From: Geobacillus genomosp. 3
GTDB lineage: Bacteria; Bacillota; Bacilli; Bacillales; Anoxybacillaceae
Direction: 5' to 3'
NCBI RefSeq assembly: GCF_000445995.2
Contig: NC_022080.4
Location: forward strand, 2,328,001 to 2,392,000
DNA: 64,000 bases
Shown one piece after another: positions 18,105 through 27,511 of the stretch (position 1 is the first letter of the stretch; each line of letters starts with the position of its first letter). The notes under the pieces are model-generated. The model was not told the origin of the DNA and ran no database searches. It was given only the letters and a program-made list of their open reading frames with translations. A program made the position numbers and the translations under genes.

Positions 18105-19574
18105 TTAATGGCTTTCTTCTACTTTTCGATACCGCAAAATCGGTTTGCGCGCTGCCGTCGTTTCATCAAGTCGCTTGACGACGGTCGTATGCGGTGCTTC
18201 TTGTACAACTTCCGGCTGTTCCTCTGCTTCTTTGGCAATTTGAATCATCGCGTCGATGAACGCATCGAGTGTTTCTTTCGACTCCGTCTCAGTCGGCTCG
18301 ATCATCATGCACTCCTCAACAATGAGCGGAAAGTAGACGGTCGGCGGATGGAAGCCAAAGTCAAGCAACCGTTTGGCGATATCAAGCGTTCTGACGCCAA
18401 GTTTCTTTTGCCGTCTGCCGGAGAGGACGAACTCGTGCTTGCAATGGCGGTCATACGGCAAATCGTAATACTCGGCGAGCCGGCGCATCATATAGTTGGC
18501 GTTTAAGACAGCGTATTCGCTCACCGCTTTTAAGCCGTCCGGTCCCATCGAGCGGATGTACGTGTATGCCCGGACATTGATCCCGAAGTTGCCGTAAAAC
18601 GGCTTGACGCGGCCGATCGACTGCGGGCGGTCATGATCGAGATAATAGCCGTTTTCCCCTTTGGCGATGACTGGTTTCGGCAAAAACGGTACAAGATCGG
18701 CCTTCACCCCGACCGGTCCGGAACCTGGGCCTCCGCCGCCGTGCGGGCCGGTGAACGTTTTATGCAAGTTTAAATGGACGACGTCAAACCCCATATCTCC
18801 TGGGCGCGCCTTACCGAGAATGGCGTTTAAGTTCGCACCGTCATAATACAGCTTGCCGCCTGCTTCATGAATGATTTCCGCCATTTCGACGATCTGCTCT
18901 TCAAACAGCCCGAGCGTGTTCGGGTTGGTGAGCATGAGCGCCGCCGTATCGGCGCCGACGACGCGCCGCAAATCCTCTAAATCGACAAGGCCGTCAGCCG
19001 TCGATTTGACTGTCACTGTCTCAAAGCCGGCGACGGTTGCTGAAGCCGGATTCGTGCCGTGCGCCGAGTCAGGAACGATCACTTTCGTCCGCCCGAAGTC
19101 ACCGTTCGCTTCATGATAGGCGCGAATCATCATCAGCCCTGTCCATTCGCCGTGCGCGCCGGCGGCCGGCTGCAAGGTGACCGCATCCATGCCCGTGATT
19201 TCTTTCAAATGCTCTTGCAAGTCGTACATCAGTTCAAGCGCCCCTTGCACCGTTTCTTCCGGCTGCAGCGGATGGATGTGGGCAAATCCGGCGAGGCGGG
19301 CGACGTTTTCATTGATTTTCGGATTGTATTTCATTGTGCACGACCCGAGCGGATAAAATCCGGAATCGACGCCGTGGTTCCGCTTTGAGAGGGCCGTATA
19401 GTGGCGCATTAAGTCTAATTCCGACACTTCCGGCAGTTCCGGCTCTTCAGTACGCAAATAGTCAGCCGGAACGAGTTCGTTAAGATCAGCGGCCGGAACG
19501 TCGAGCGCCGGAAGGCTGTAGGCAATTCGTCCTGGCTTGCTTCGTTCGAAAATGAGCGGTTGATCGTTATGCAT
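18105..19574 (-). CDS. gcvPB: Glycine decarboxylase (P protein), subunit 2
   Basis: The C-terminal half of the two-part, PLP-dependent glycine dehydrogenase. It decarboxylates glycine and passes the aminomethyl group to lipoyl-GcvH. The PLP lysine is Lys272 in [16 protein letters not shown] start at the ATG at 19574 (MHNDQPLIF), which has GGGGG upstream and overlaps the gcvPA stop by 8 bp; the frame is open for 35 codons further upstream without a site. Length is 489 residues. Confidence 0.96.
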   Translation of the reverse strand: MHNDQPLIFERSKPGRIAYSLPALDVPAADLNELVPADYLRTEEPELPEVSELDLMRHYTALSKRNHGVDSGFYPLGSCTMKYNPKINENVARLAGFAHIHPLQPEETVQGALELMYDLQEHLKEITGMDAVTLQPAAGAHGEWTGLMMIRAYHEANGDFGRTKVIVPDSAHGTNPASATVAGFETVTVKSTADGLVDLEDLRRVVGADTAALMLTNPNTLGLFEEQIVEMAEIIHEAGGKLYYDGANLNAILGKARPGDMGFDVVHLNLHKTFTGPHGGGGPGSGPVGVKADLVPFLPKPVIAKGENGYYLDHDRPQSIGRVKPFYGNFGINVRAYTYIRSMGPDGLKAVSEYAVLNANYMMRRLAEYYDLPYDRHCKHEFVLSGRRQKKLGVRTLDIAKRLLDFGFHPPTVYFPLIVEECMMIEPTETESKETLDAFIDAMIQIAKEAEEQPEVVQEAPHTTVVKRLDETTAARKPILRYRKVEESH

Positions 19575-20913
19575 GGCAATCCCCCAATTCGTTGACGAAC
19601 CGATCGATTTCTTCTTTCGTCCGCAATTCCGTGACAGCAACAAGCATATGGTCGGCAAGCTCCGGATACTCAACACCAAGGTCGTAGCCGCCGATGATTC
19701 CTTTTTGCCGCAGGCGGGCGTTCACATCAGAAACCGGGCAGCCGAGCCGGATGACAAATTCGTTGAAAAACGGACCGGCAAACGGCGACAGCAAGCCCCG
19801 TTTTTCCAACTCACTTTTTGCGTAATGCGCTTTTTGCATGTTCATCGCCGCCATCTCTTTTACGCCCCGCTTGCCAAGCGCCGAGAGCGCCACCGAAGCC
19901 GCAAGGGCATTTAGCGCCTGGTTCGAGCAAATATTTGATGTCGCTTTGTCGCGGCGGATATGCTGCTCACGCGCCTGCAGCGTCAACACAAACCCGCGGC
20001 GCCCGTCTTCATCGGTCGTCTGCCCGACAAGACGGCCCGGGATTTTCCGCATAAGCGGCGCTTTAACGGCAAAATAGCCGCAATGCGGACCACCGAACTG
20101 CATTGGAATACCAAACGGCTGCATGTCGCCGACAACGATGTCCGCCCCTAATGCCCCTGGCGGCGTCAAAACGCCAAGCGCAAGCGGATTGCTGGCGACA
20201 ACAAATAAACTTTTCTTTTCATGGACGAGCGGCTCGATCGCTTTCAATGGCTCGATCTGGCCGAAAAAGTTCGGATATTGAATGACAACGCACGCCACAT
20301 CGTCCCCCAGTTCGGCAGCAAGCGCCTCAACATCCGTGACACCGCCGTTATACGGGATTTCCTTCACCTCGAGCTGCTGCCCTTTTGCATACGTGCGCAC
20401 CACTTCGCGGTACTGCGGGTGGACAGCGGACGAGATGAGCACTTTGTTCCGCTTCGTATGAGCGGCGCTAAGCAAAACCGCTTCGGCGAGCGCCGTGCCG
20501 CCGTCGTACATCGACGAGTTGGCGACATCCATGCCGGTCAGTTCGCATACCATCGTTTGAAATTCGAAAATCGCCTGCAGCTCGCCTTGGGAAATTTCCG
20601 GTTGGTATGGCGTATACGCCGTGTAAAACTCGGAGCGAGACAGGACATGGTCGACGACAACCGGAATATAATGATCGTACACCCCGGCGCCTAAAAAGGA
20701 AACGTATTGCTTCGCATTGGCGTTTTTCTCCGCTAATGCACTTAACTCTTTCCACAGCTCCGGCTCAGATTTCGCCGGTTTCACATTCAGCTCGCCGCGG
20801 AACCGGACTTGTTCCGGAATGTCGGCGAACAGTTCATCGATCGAGGCGACACCGATCGTCTTCAACATCTCTTGTTTGTCTTCTTCCGTCATCGGCAAAT
20901 AACGGTGGAGCAC
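19567..20913 (-). CDS. gcvPA: Glycine decarboxylase (P protein), subunit 1
   Basis: The N-terminal half of the split P protein, 448 residues, starting [17 protein letters not shown]. It pairs with GcvPB to form the active heterotetramer. The conserved segments [14 protein letters not shown] and [13 protein letters not shown] are present. It follows gcvT after 19 bp and overlaps gcvPB. Confidence 0.96.
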   Translation of the reverse strand: MLHRYLPMTEEDKQEMLKTIGVASIDELFADIPEQVRFRGELNVKPAKSEPELWKELSALAEKNANAKQYVSFLGAGVYDHYIPVVVDHVLSRSEFYTAYTPYQPEISQGELQAIFEFQTMVCELTGMDVANSSMYDGGTALAEAVLLSAAHTKRNKVLISSAVHPQYREVVRTYAKGQQLEVKEIPYNGGVTDVEALAAELGDDVACVVIQYPNFFGQIEPLKAIEPLVHEKKSLFVVASNPLALGVLTPPGALGADIVVGDMQPFGIPMQFGGPHCGYFAVKAPLMRKIPGRLVGQTTDEDGRRGFVLTLQAREQHIRRDKATSNICSNQALNALAASVALSALGKRGVKEMAAMNMQKAHYAKSELEKRGLLSPFAGPFFNEFVIRLGCPVSDVNARLRQKGIIGGYDLGVEYPELADHMLVAVTELRTKEEIDRFVNELGDCHA

Positions 20914-20932
20914 GGTTTTCCTTCCCCCTTAC

Positions 20933-22030
20933 TTATGACTTGGCCCGCTTGTAAAACGGGGTCGGTACAATGGTTGCTTTTAATCGTTTGCCGCGGATCT
21001 CCACTTCTACTTCTTGGCCGATCGCGGCCACTTCCGCTTTCACAAGGGCTAAGCCGATATTTTTTTTCAACGTCGGTGACTGTGTGCCGGTCGTGACGAA
21101 GCCGACTTCTTCGCCGGAGGCATACACGCGGTAGCCATGGCGCGGAATCCCTTTGTCGATCATTTCGATGCCGACAAGCCGACGCGGCAGCCCGGCTTCT
21201 TTTTGTTGCTTCAGTGCAGCTTGACCGATAAATGGCGTCTCTTTTTCTGTTTTGACAGCAAAGCCAAGGCCGGCTTCAAGCGGGGAAATCGTGTCGGACA
21301 ACTCTTGTCCGTAAAGCGGCAGGCACGCCTCAAACCGAAGTGTATCGCGCGCTCCCAACCCGCATGGAACGACCCCGTCTTCGGCCCCGGCCGTTAAGAT
21401 GGCGTCCCACAAAGCGATGGCATCCTCAGCTTGGCAGTAAATTTCAAATCCATCCTCGCCCGTGTAGCCTGTGCGTGAAACGAGTGCCTTCGCACCCGCG
21501 ACTTCGACATCGTCGACGAACGAAAACGGGCGTAAAGCCGACAACTCTACATCGGTCAACGTTTGCAGCACGCGTTCAGCCGCCGGCCCTTGCAAGGCGA
21601 GTTGCGCTGTCTGCGCCGAAATATTTTCGAGTTCGACATCTGAATCAATGTGCTCGCTCAGCCAAGCAAAATCTTTTTCCGTATTGGCGGCGTTGACGAC
21701 AAGCAAATAATCGTCTTCTCCTTTATAGTAGATTAACAAGTCATCAACCGTGCCGCCGTTTTCATCACACATGAGCGTATATTGTGCCCGCCCCGGACGC
21801 AGCTTGGTGACATCGTTCGTCATCAGCTTTTGCAAAAAGGCGAGACTGCCGCGGCCGCGGACAGTAATTTCCCCCATGTGCGAAACATCAAACAGCCCGG
21901 CGCGCGTCCTTACGGCCTCATGTTCCTCCTTAATGCTCGAAAATTGTACCGGCATTTCCCAGCCGCCAAACTCGACGGTTTTGGCACCGTAACGGGCATA
22001 CACCGGGAAGAGTGGCGTGCGCTTCAGCAT
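20933..22030 (-). CDS. gcvT: Aminomethyltransferase (T protein of glycine cleavage)
   Basis: A 365-residue folate-dependent enzyme that moves the methylene group from aminomethyl-lipoyl-GcvH to tetrahydrofolate and releases ammonia. The family N terminus, with GGWEMPVQ and [11 protein letters not shown], and the conserved [12 protein letters not shown] segment are present. AAAGGAGG lies 9 bp before the ATG. It is first in the operon, right after the glycine riboswitch terminator. Confidence 0.97.
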   Translation of the reverse strand: MLKRTPLFPVYARYGAKTVEFGGWEMPVQFSSIKEEHEAVRTRAGLFDVSHMGEITVRGRGSLAFLQKLMTNDVTKLRPGRAQYTLMCDENGGTVDDLLIYYKGEDDYLLVVNAANTEKDFAWLSEHIDSDVELENISAQTAQLALQGPAAERVLQTLTDVELSALRPFSFVDDVEVAGAKALVSRTGYTGEDGFEIYCQAEDAIALWDAILTAGAEDGVVPCGLGARDTLRFEACLPLYGQELSDTISPLEAGLGFAVKTEKETPFIGQAALKQQKEAGLPRRLVGIEMIDKGIPRHGYRVYASGEEVGFVTTGTQSPTLKKNIGLALVKAEVAAIGQEVEVEIRGKRLKATIVPTPFYKRAKS

Positions 22031-22057
22031 CCGATTCCCTCCTTTGATCTGTGACGC

Positions 22058-22104
22058 AAAAAAGGACAGACTCCACCCTTTATATATAAAAGGTGGCTCT
22101 GTCC
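22058..22104 (-). terminator. Riboswitch-controlled terminator upstream of gcvT
   Basis: On the minus strand GGACAGA pairs with TCTGTCC and encloses a second arm CCACCTTTTA/TAAAAGGTGG, followed by six T. The 5' arm is shared with the last helix of the second glycine aptamer, so ligand binding should block the terminator. Confidence 0.88.
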
Positions 22105-22305
22105 TGGCACCTGAAAGTTTCCCGTCGGCTCTAGGTCGGCACAGCCATTAGCGGTTCGCACGAGCCGGTCGGTTTCCTCTTGGGTGGCCTGCCTTATGCA
22201 GGCGCTCTCCAGAGCTGCGTCAAGCAAGAGTCTTTTTGCCTGAGAGATTCGCGTTTCCGCTTGCTCCTTCGGCGCTACATTCCGTAGTCTCTCCCCTTGC
22301 CGTCA
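22098..22305 (-). promoter_or_regulatory. Tandem glycine riboswitch
   Basis: Two aptamers are recognisable on the minus strand. The first runs from GGGGAGAGACTACGG through CGCCGAAGGAGCAA to AATCTCTCAGGCAAAAAGAC. The second runs from CTCTGGAGAGCGCC through CACCCAAGAGGAAACC to CTTTCAGGTGCCAGGACAGA. These are the conserved cores of the gcvT-type glycine riboswitch, which turns on glycine cleavage when glycine is abundant. The gcv operon terminator follows directly. Confidence 0.95.
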
Positions 22306-22524
22306 TCCGCCGATCAATAAATTGTTCCAAAGCGGGCATACTAAAGAACGCCCTCATCAACCATTCATGCGAATGTTCTAAATTTATACTACCATTAACC
22401 ACTCAAAAAGGGCAATAGGTAATAAACGAACTTTTATAGGAATTAACTGCAAAAATGTTCTTATTTTGCTTGAATTATTATCCATAATCGATATAAATAT
22501 TCGTATCGAGGGAAGGGGATGGCC

Positions 22525-24189
22525 ATGGACATTGAGATCAAACTAGACGGGGCGTGGAAAGAGGAATTTCTTGCGCGCGTTGAAACAGACGGCCCATGGG
22601 CGAACTGGGAAATGTACGAGCTGGCTTTAGAGGCCGCCCATCATTTAAGTGTGCCGGAATTTACCGGCTTGCAGGCACCGAAACATTTGCCGCATTTAAC
22701 GATTTTGCCACACCAGCTTGAAGTGGCGCGCCGCGTCGTCGAAGAAATGAATGGCAAAGCAATTTTGGCCGATGAAGTAGGCCTTGGCAAAACGATTGAG
22801 GCCGGGCTCGTCCTCAAAGAATATATGATTCGCGGCCTTGTGAAAAAAGCGCTCATTCTCGTTCCCGCCTCCCTTGTTTCACAATGGGTGAAAGAGCTGA
22901 ACGAAAAGTTTTTCATCCCGGCCGTCCAGCAAAAAAAGAGCTATGTCTGGGAACAGTGCGACATTGTCGTTTCTTCGATTGATACGGCGAAAAAACCGCC
23001 GCACCGCGACATCATTTACGAGCAGCCGTACGATATGATCATCATCGATGAAGCGCACAAACTGAAAAACAACAAAACGAAAAACTACGAGTTTGTGCAA
23101 AATTTAAAAAAGAAGTTTTGTTTGTTGCTGACGGCAACGCCCATCCAAAACCGAATCGAAGAAATTTTCAACCTTGTCTCACTCCTGAAGCCCGGCCATT
23201 TAGGCAACGCCGAACAGTTTACGAAAACGTACGGCAAAACAAGGGCGGTGCAAACAAACGAACACTTAAAAGCGCTTGTCAACAAGGTGATGATCCGCAA
23301 CCGCCGCGCTGATACGCCGATCGAATGGTCAAAGCGCCACGTCGAGCCGGTGCTGATCGAATTTACAGATGAAGAACGCGAGCTGTACGAAGCAGTGAGA
23401 GCGCTCCGGCATGAGTCGTTCGCCGGTTCGTTTTCGCTCATTACCTTGCTTCGCGAAGCGTGCAGCAGCCGTGAAGCGCTGTTTTTAACCATAAAAAATA
23501 TGATGGAGAAATGCGAAGGAGCCATCCCTGAAGCGCTCGAGCAGGTGCTGGAAAAAATCAACGCCGTCACGACGAATTCAAAGGCGGAAAAAGCGCTTGA
23601 ACTCATCCGCTCCATTAATGACAAAGTGATTATTTTCACTGAATATCGGGCGACGCAGCTGTACTTACAATGGTTTTTAAAACAGCACGGCATTTCATCC
23701 GTCCCATTTCGCGGCGGCTTCCGGCGCGGCAAAAAAGACTGGATGCAGGAGCTGTTTAAACACCACGCCCAAGTGTTCATCGCCACCGAAGCGGGCGGTG
23801 AAGGCATTAACCTGCAGTTTTGCCGCTATGTCATCAACTACGATTTGCCGTGGAACCCGATGCGCCTTGAACAGCGGATCGGCCGCGTCCACCGGCTCGG
23901 CCAAACCGATGATGTTTACATTTACAACTTTGCTGTCAAACAGACGGTGGAAGAACATATTTTAACACTATTGTATGAAAAAATCCGCCTGTTCGAACGG
24001 GTCGTCGGCGAATTGGACGACATTTTGGCGAACATGAACCTCGCCGACCTTGAGCATTACTTTGAAGACGCCCTCGTCCACTCGCGGAGCGAAGGAGAAA
24101 TGAAAATTAAAATGGAAAACATCATGGCGATGATCGAACTTGCCGAACAACTTAGAAAAGCAGGAGGCGAGCGGCATGCAGCAACATGA
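22525..24189 (+). CDS. yqhH: SNF2/RapA-type helicase-like ATPase
   Basis: A 554-residue superfamily 2 ATPase. Motif I (DEVGLGKT, about residues 77-84), the DEAH box (IIIDEAHKLKN, about 173) and the C-terminal motif VI region (NPMRLEQRIGRVHRLGQ) are present, so both RecA-like lobes are complete. Relatives remodel protein-nucleic acid complexes. The ATG at 22525 is preferred because GAAGGGG lies 6-8 bp upstream; the ATG at 22519 is too close. It overlaps yqhG by 14 bp. Confidence 0.92.
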   Translation: MDIEIKLDGAWKEEFLARVETDGPWANWEMYELALEAAHHLSVPEFTGLQAPKHLPHLTILPHQLEVARRVVEEMNGKAILADEVGLGKTIEAGLVLKEYMIRGLVKKALILVPASLVSQWVKELNEKFFIPAVQQKKSYVWEQCDIVVSSIDTAKKPPHRDIIYEQPYDMIIIDEAHKLKNNKTKNYEFVQNLKKKFCLLLTATPIQNRIEEIFNLVSLLKPGHLGNAEQFTKTYGKTRAVQTNEHLKALVNKVMIRNRRADTPIEWSKRHVEPVLIEFTDEERELYEAVRALRHESFAGSFSLITLLREACSSREALFLTIKNMMEKCEGAIPEALEQVLEKINAVTTNSKAEKALELIRSINDKVIIFTEYRATQLYLQWFLKQHGISSVPFRGGFRRGKKDWMQELFKHHAQVFIATEAGGEGINLQFCRYVINYDLPWNPMRLEQRIGRVHRLGQTDDVYIYNFAVKQTVEEHILTLLYEKIRLFERVVGELDDILANMNLADLEHYFEDALVHSRSEGEMKIKMENIMAMIELAEQLRKAGGERHAAT

Positions 24190-24970
24190 AATCCGCCGTT
24201 TTGTGGAACGCTATTTTGCCGCCAACGGCTGCACGTTTTTGGAAGCGAACGACGACTATATGACGGTCCAACTGACGGCAGAAATGGATAAAGAGCTGAT
24301 GAACCGTCCATTTTATTGGCATTACATCGAACGGACGGGCGGCGTTCCGCAACCGATGCAGCTGACGCTGATCACCCGCCCGAGTGAAAAGACGAACAAG
24401 CTAAAAGGCGACCGGCTTCATTTTGGAGCGCCGCGGCTGCACCAGCTGTTCCGCTCAGCACAAAAGCGCGGCAGCTTTATCCGCCTGTACGAAGAGCCGG
24501 ACGCCCCGCTTGCCGGAAACGCCGCCCTTCATCCGTGGCTTGGCATGAACGTTGTCATTTCGTACGAATGCGACCGAAAAAAAGATGACATCGTTTCCCT
24601 TGGCCTGCATCTTATCAGCGGAACAATGATCGAATCGTTTCACGAACGGCTGCGTGAGCGGCGGCTGACGCCGAAAATCCCGGACTATTGTTTCACCATT
24701 TCCCCCCTCATTAAGCTACGAAGCGGCATCAGCCGCCTTGAACAATATATTCGCGGCCGCATCGCCGCCGACGATCATACGTGGGCCAACGAAGCGCGCC
24801 AACGCTGGGCTGACGATTTGGCGCTCCTTGATGAATTTTACAAAGATGCGGAAGAAAAGCCGGAATGTTATTATATCGAGAAAGAAGCGCTTGAAAAACA
24901 GTATAAGCCGCGCATCACTGTTTCCGTCATTAACGGTGGTCTTTTCTATTTAATGCCGCACTCCTCGTAA
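24176..24970 (+). CDS. yqhG: YqhG family protein
   Basis: A 264-residue soluble protein starting MQQHEIRRFVERYF, matching YqhG, which always follows the YqhH helicase. AGGAGG lies 8 bp before the ATG at 24176, inside the end of yqhH, so the two are translated together. No catalytic motif is visible. It is probably a partner of the YqhH ATPase; this is inference from the constant pairing. Confidence 0.88.
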   Translation: MQQHEIRRFVERYFAANGCTFLEANDDYMTVQLTAEMDKELMNRPFYWHYIERTGGVPQPMQLTLITRPSEKTNKLKGDRLHFGAPRLHQLFRSAQKRGSFIRLYEEPDAPLAGNAALHPWLGMNVVISYECDRKKDDIVSLGLHLISGTMIESFHERLRERRLTPKIPDYCFTISPLIKLRSGISRLEQYIRGRIAADDHTWANEARQRWADDLALLDEFYKDAEEKPECYYIEKEALEKQYKPRITVSVINGGLFYLMPHSS

Positions 24971-25009
24971 CAACCCTATACGCGGGATCAGCCGGTGCCA
25001 TTTAAGCGC

Positions 25010-25044
25010 AAAACGCCCGCCGGCCGGGTCGGCCAGCGGGCGTC
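25010..25044 (-). terminator. Terminator of the comG operon
   Basis: CGCCCGC and GCGGGCG pair across an inner GGCC-rich stem and are followed by TTTT on the minus strand, just after yqzE. Confidence 0.75.
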
Positions 25045-25046
25045 CG

Positions 25047-25226
25047 TTACGGGCGGCGCCGAAACAACAAGCGGAGCGAAAGCGGCATCATGCCGAACAG
25101 GTGGTAAGAGAGCGGGGGCCGTTCTTGTTTTCGCTCGCTTCGCCGCCGCGTCCGTTCCTCCTTCGGCATATCCATATACGCGACAAACTGCTGAGTGACA
25201 AATTTGACGTAATCGTTGACCGCCAT
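25047..25226 (-). CDS. yqzE: YqzE family protein
   Basis: A 59-residue protein, MAVNDYVKFVTQQFVAYMDM followed by KEERTRRRSERK and a basic end, matching YqzE, the last gene of the comG transcript in Bacillus. GGGGGG precedes the ATG. Function is unknown; in B. subtilis the gene is ComK-controlled with comG. Confidence 0.88.
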   Translation of the reverse strand: MAVNDYVKFVTQQFVAYMDMPKEERTRRRSERKQERPPLSYHLFGMMPLSLRLLFRRRP

Positions 25227-25273
25227 CAGCGTCCCCCCTTTTTTTCTTTTAGTTTTTCCGTCTCTTTCCTTTT

Positions 25274-25663
25274 TTAATCGTTTTGTTCGCTCCATTCGGT
25301 TATATGGAGCGCCGGGAGCACCACCGTAAACACAACACTTCTTCTCAGTCCGGATGACGAGCGGACGGACAAGGCGACTCGGACGCTCGTTTCCCCCTCT
25401 TTTTCCCAACGATAGACAGCTGTCCCGCGCGGGTACGTCCATTCCCCTTCATGCCCGACCATCGATGGATCCGACGCCGCGATTTGTTCTCTTACGTCAA
25501 ATACGGCCATCTGCACGAGCTCATCCGCCTCAACGGCCTGACGGGCGTCATGCATCGCCTGTTGTTCCACTTCATATAAAAGCAGGACGTGCGTAACGGA
25601 AAAAGCAAACAGCAGCGCGACGACCGCTACAAGCGGAAAAATGACACCGTCCTGACGTCCCAT
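25274..25663 (-). CDS. comGG: Competence protein ComGG
   Basis: A 129-residue minor pseudopilin with an N-terminal hydrophobic helix (about 9-32) and a soluble domain, in the expected last position of the comG set. The ATG at 25663 has AAGGAGG 10 bp upstream; an ATG at 25684 lacks a usable site. Unlike the compact arrangement in B. subtilis, about 330 bp containing a tnpB remnant separate it from comGF, so its translation depends on its own site. Confidence 0.85.
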   Translation of the reverse strand: MGRQDGVIFPLVAVVALLFAFSVTHVLLLYEVEQQAMHDARQAVEADELVQMAVFDVREQIAASDPSMVGHEGEWTYPRGTAVYRWEKEGETSVRVALSVRSSSGLRRSVVFTVVLPALHITEWSEQND

Positions 25664-25991
25664 CTTTCCCTTTCCTCCTTTCATTCCTTCGTCCCGTTAC
25701 GCAAAACTTACAAAATTCTACAAGAACGTTGCAGCAGTTTTCGTTTGCTTCCTTGCTCATCGCGTCCGATTTCGCCGAAGCTACTCTCGTTTCGTTGACG
25801 CTCCGAAGACTTCACTTCCCATGCAACTCACGGTACAAATCGCTATGCAAGGTAGTTCGAAAGATTGATGCTGTCTTTCGATCTCTGTCCATTTCAAGTC
25901 CACAATCCTCACATCGAAATATCCCCTCCCGAGTCAAAGGAAGCAAAGCGGCCGCTAAGAGCCGCTCGCGATCGAACAGGCAGAGCTTCCG
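25664..25991 (-). pseudogene. Remnant of a TnpB gene (IS200/IS605 family), 3' part only
   Basis: On the minus strand, in the frame that follows the comGF stop, an ORF to 25812 reads LTREGIFRCEDCGLEMDRDR then KTASIF. This is the second half of the TnpB zinc finger (Cys-x2-Cys-Gly) plus the DRD motif that holds the last RuvC aspartate. The rest of TnpB is missing. About 150 bp of further non-coding sequence to comGG may be the element's 3' end, where the guide RNA of such elements is encoded. It is a decayed insertion inside the comG operon. Confidence 0.65.
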
Positions 25992-26432
25992 CTAAAACGC
26001 CCGCGCCACAAACGCCTCATAAACGATGCCATCGTCCCCTGTCACTTGCACAAACAGGCCGCGGACACCAACACGGTACGAAACAGCCTGCACATGGCGA
26101 AGCGCTGTTTCGTTGCCCGTTCCATTCACTTGACGGATTACATTGGACTTGACGAACGAAAAGCTCACCTGATCGCCGTTCCATTTTTGCAAATAAAGCG
26201 TTGTCCCATCCGCCGACCATCGTTCCGTTTCATGCAACTCGATTTGCAATTGCTGTAAAAACAAACGCCATTCAAGGTGCGTAAACCCGTCAACCGGCGC
26301 AACAACACCAAGCGGGCGGACAGACAGCAACACCGGGATGACAGCCGCAACGGTCAATGCGGCCGTTAGTGCCAACAGTGCTTCTAAAAGTGTAAATCCC
26401 TGTCCCCCGGCTACCGCTTTCCGTACCCGCAT
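25992..26432 (-). CDS. comGF: Competence protein ComGF
   Basis: A minor pseudopilin of 146 residues. The processing site is QGFTLLEALLALT near residue 11, followed by a hydrophobic helix. The ATG at 26432 follows GAGGTGG and overlaps comGE by 22 bp. It ends just before the tnpB remnant. The last residues could differ from the ancestral ones, since the remnant begins in the same frame right after the stop. Confidence 0.88.
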   Translation of the reverse strand: MRVRKAVAGGQGFTLLEALLALTAALTVAAVIPVLLSVRPLGVVAPVDGFTHLEWRLFLQQLQIELHETERWSADGTTLYLQKWNGDQVSFSFVKSNVIRQVNGTGNETALRHVQAVSYRVGVRGLFVQVTGDDGIVYEAFVARAF

Positions 26433-26737
26433 CTCACCACCTCGCGGCCGGCGTAATCGTTCCAGCGCACGCATACTTTCCACATCCGTCCTCCTTCCTC
26501 GTGCGCCTGCAGGCGAAACGTTGTTCGCCCGTCCACCACCGTCGTTTCACCGACAAACGGCTCTTCATACAAGGCAACGGCTATCAGTCGGCGGGCCTTT
26601 TCCTCAAGCACAAGGTTGTTCCGTTCGAGCACCACTTGCATGAACAAAGGAAGGAGAACAGCAGCTGTCGTCCATAACAGCACAAGAGCAAACAATCCCT
26701 CAACAAGCAAAAATCCGCCGCTACATTTTTTGCACAT
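26411..26737 (-). CDS. comGE: Competence protein ComGE
   Basis: A 108-residue minor pseudopilin starting MCKKCSGGFLLVEGLFALVL; GFLLVE stands for the prepilin cleavage site (normally GFTLLE). It overlaps comGD by 17 bp and comGF by 22 bp. Its role is in the pseudopilus that pulls DNA through the cell wall. Confidence 0.88.
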   Translation of the reverse strand: MCKKCSGGFLLVEGLFALVLLWTTAAVLLPLFMQVVLERNNLVLEEKARRLIAVALYEEPFVGETTVVDGRTTFRLQAHEEGGRMWKVCVRWNDYAGREVVRCGYGKR

Positions 26738-27158
26738 AAAACCGCCCTTTTCCGAGCAAAAATGTCACTTTATAATTGCCTTTGCGACTTTTTACCCAAA
26801 CGGTCCCGCCTTGTTCGATATTGCCGTTATCGGTAAAGATAAGCGGGTTGCGCAGCGTGCCGAGCTGAAACTGCCATGGCGCCGGAAGCGTGCGGACGAT
26901 GATCCGCTGGCCGCTATCCGTATCAACCGCCCGATACTCGCCGCTCCCCTCGGTAAAAAACACGGACACTTTCACCCGTCTGGCGACGGCATGTTGCTGG
27001 GCGCCGTATAAATCGGCGCGCAACAGTGCCAACATATACGTTTCCTCACGTTGGTGCATGATCCCGCTGAGGGTCGGGGCAACGAGCGCGGCCAACAGCA
27101 GTGCAGCCGACAACACAACAAGCATTTCAAGCAGCGTAAACCCGCCGTTACGAGCCAA
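26721..27158 (-). CDS. comGD: Competence protein ComGD
   Basis: A 145-residue pseudopilin with the cleavage motif GGFTLLEMLVVLS at residue 5 and one N-terminal helix. Start is TTG at 27158, inside the end of comGC (11-bp overlap), with only a weak ribosome binding site, so translation is likely coupled. Confidence 0.9.
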   Translation of the reverse strand: MARNGGFTLLEMLVVLSAALLLAALVAPTLSGIMHQREETYMLALLRADLYGAQQHAVARRVKVSVFFTEGSGEYRAVDTDSGQRIIVRTLPAPWQFQLGTLRNPLIFTDNGNIEQGGTVWVKSRKGNYKVTFLLGKGRFYVQKM

Positions 27159-27444
27159 CTTCGCTCACATCGCCGTTCTCGTTAATTTGGATCGCACGGC
27201 CGTTTGGGCATTTATCTGATTTAATATACCCGCCATCGAGCAATTCTTGAATGGTTGGAATTTTGTTATGCTCCATCTCATATGCCTTCACTTGCGCCTG
27301 CACCGTATTGACAAGCGCCTCACATCCTTTGTCGTTGATCATGCCGTTATGCTTCGTAATGTTCGGAATCGCCACTAACAGCAACACCGAAATGACCATT
27401 AACACAATCAGCATTTCAATGAGTGTAAATCCTTTTTCGTTCAC
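27148..27444 (-). CDS. comGC: Major competence pseudopilin ComGC
   Basis: A 98-residue prepilin with the cleavage site KGFTLIEMLIVL at residues 4-15. Two cysteines (in DKGCEAL and SDKCPNG) can form the known intramolecular disulfide. Start is GTG at 27444, with AAGGAGGAG 6 bp upstream; upstream ATGs in frame lack a site. ComGC is the main subunit of the transformation pseudopilus. Confidence 0.95.
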   Translation of the reverse strand: MNEKGFTLIEMLIVLMVISVLLLVAIPNITKHNGMINDKGCEALVNTVQAQVKAYEMEHNKIPTIQELLDGGYIKSDKCPNGRAIQINENGDVSEVGS

Positions 27445-27511
27445 GGCAACTCCTCCTTGCATCATCATGGTTCGCGCTCATCCGTAACCGCCGCATATCC
27501 CCTAAGCAGCC

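Noticed and set aside
22024..22402. Short open frames on the minus strand upstream of gcvT
   Set aside because: They coincide with the glycine riboswitch aptamers and the terminator; conservation there is of RNA structure.
23085..23807. Open frame of about 240 codons on the minus strand
   Set aside because: It is the antisense shadow of the helicase gene yqhH; Ser/Arg-rich and without motifs.
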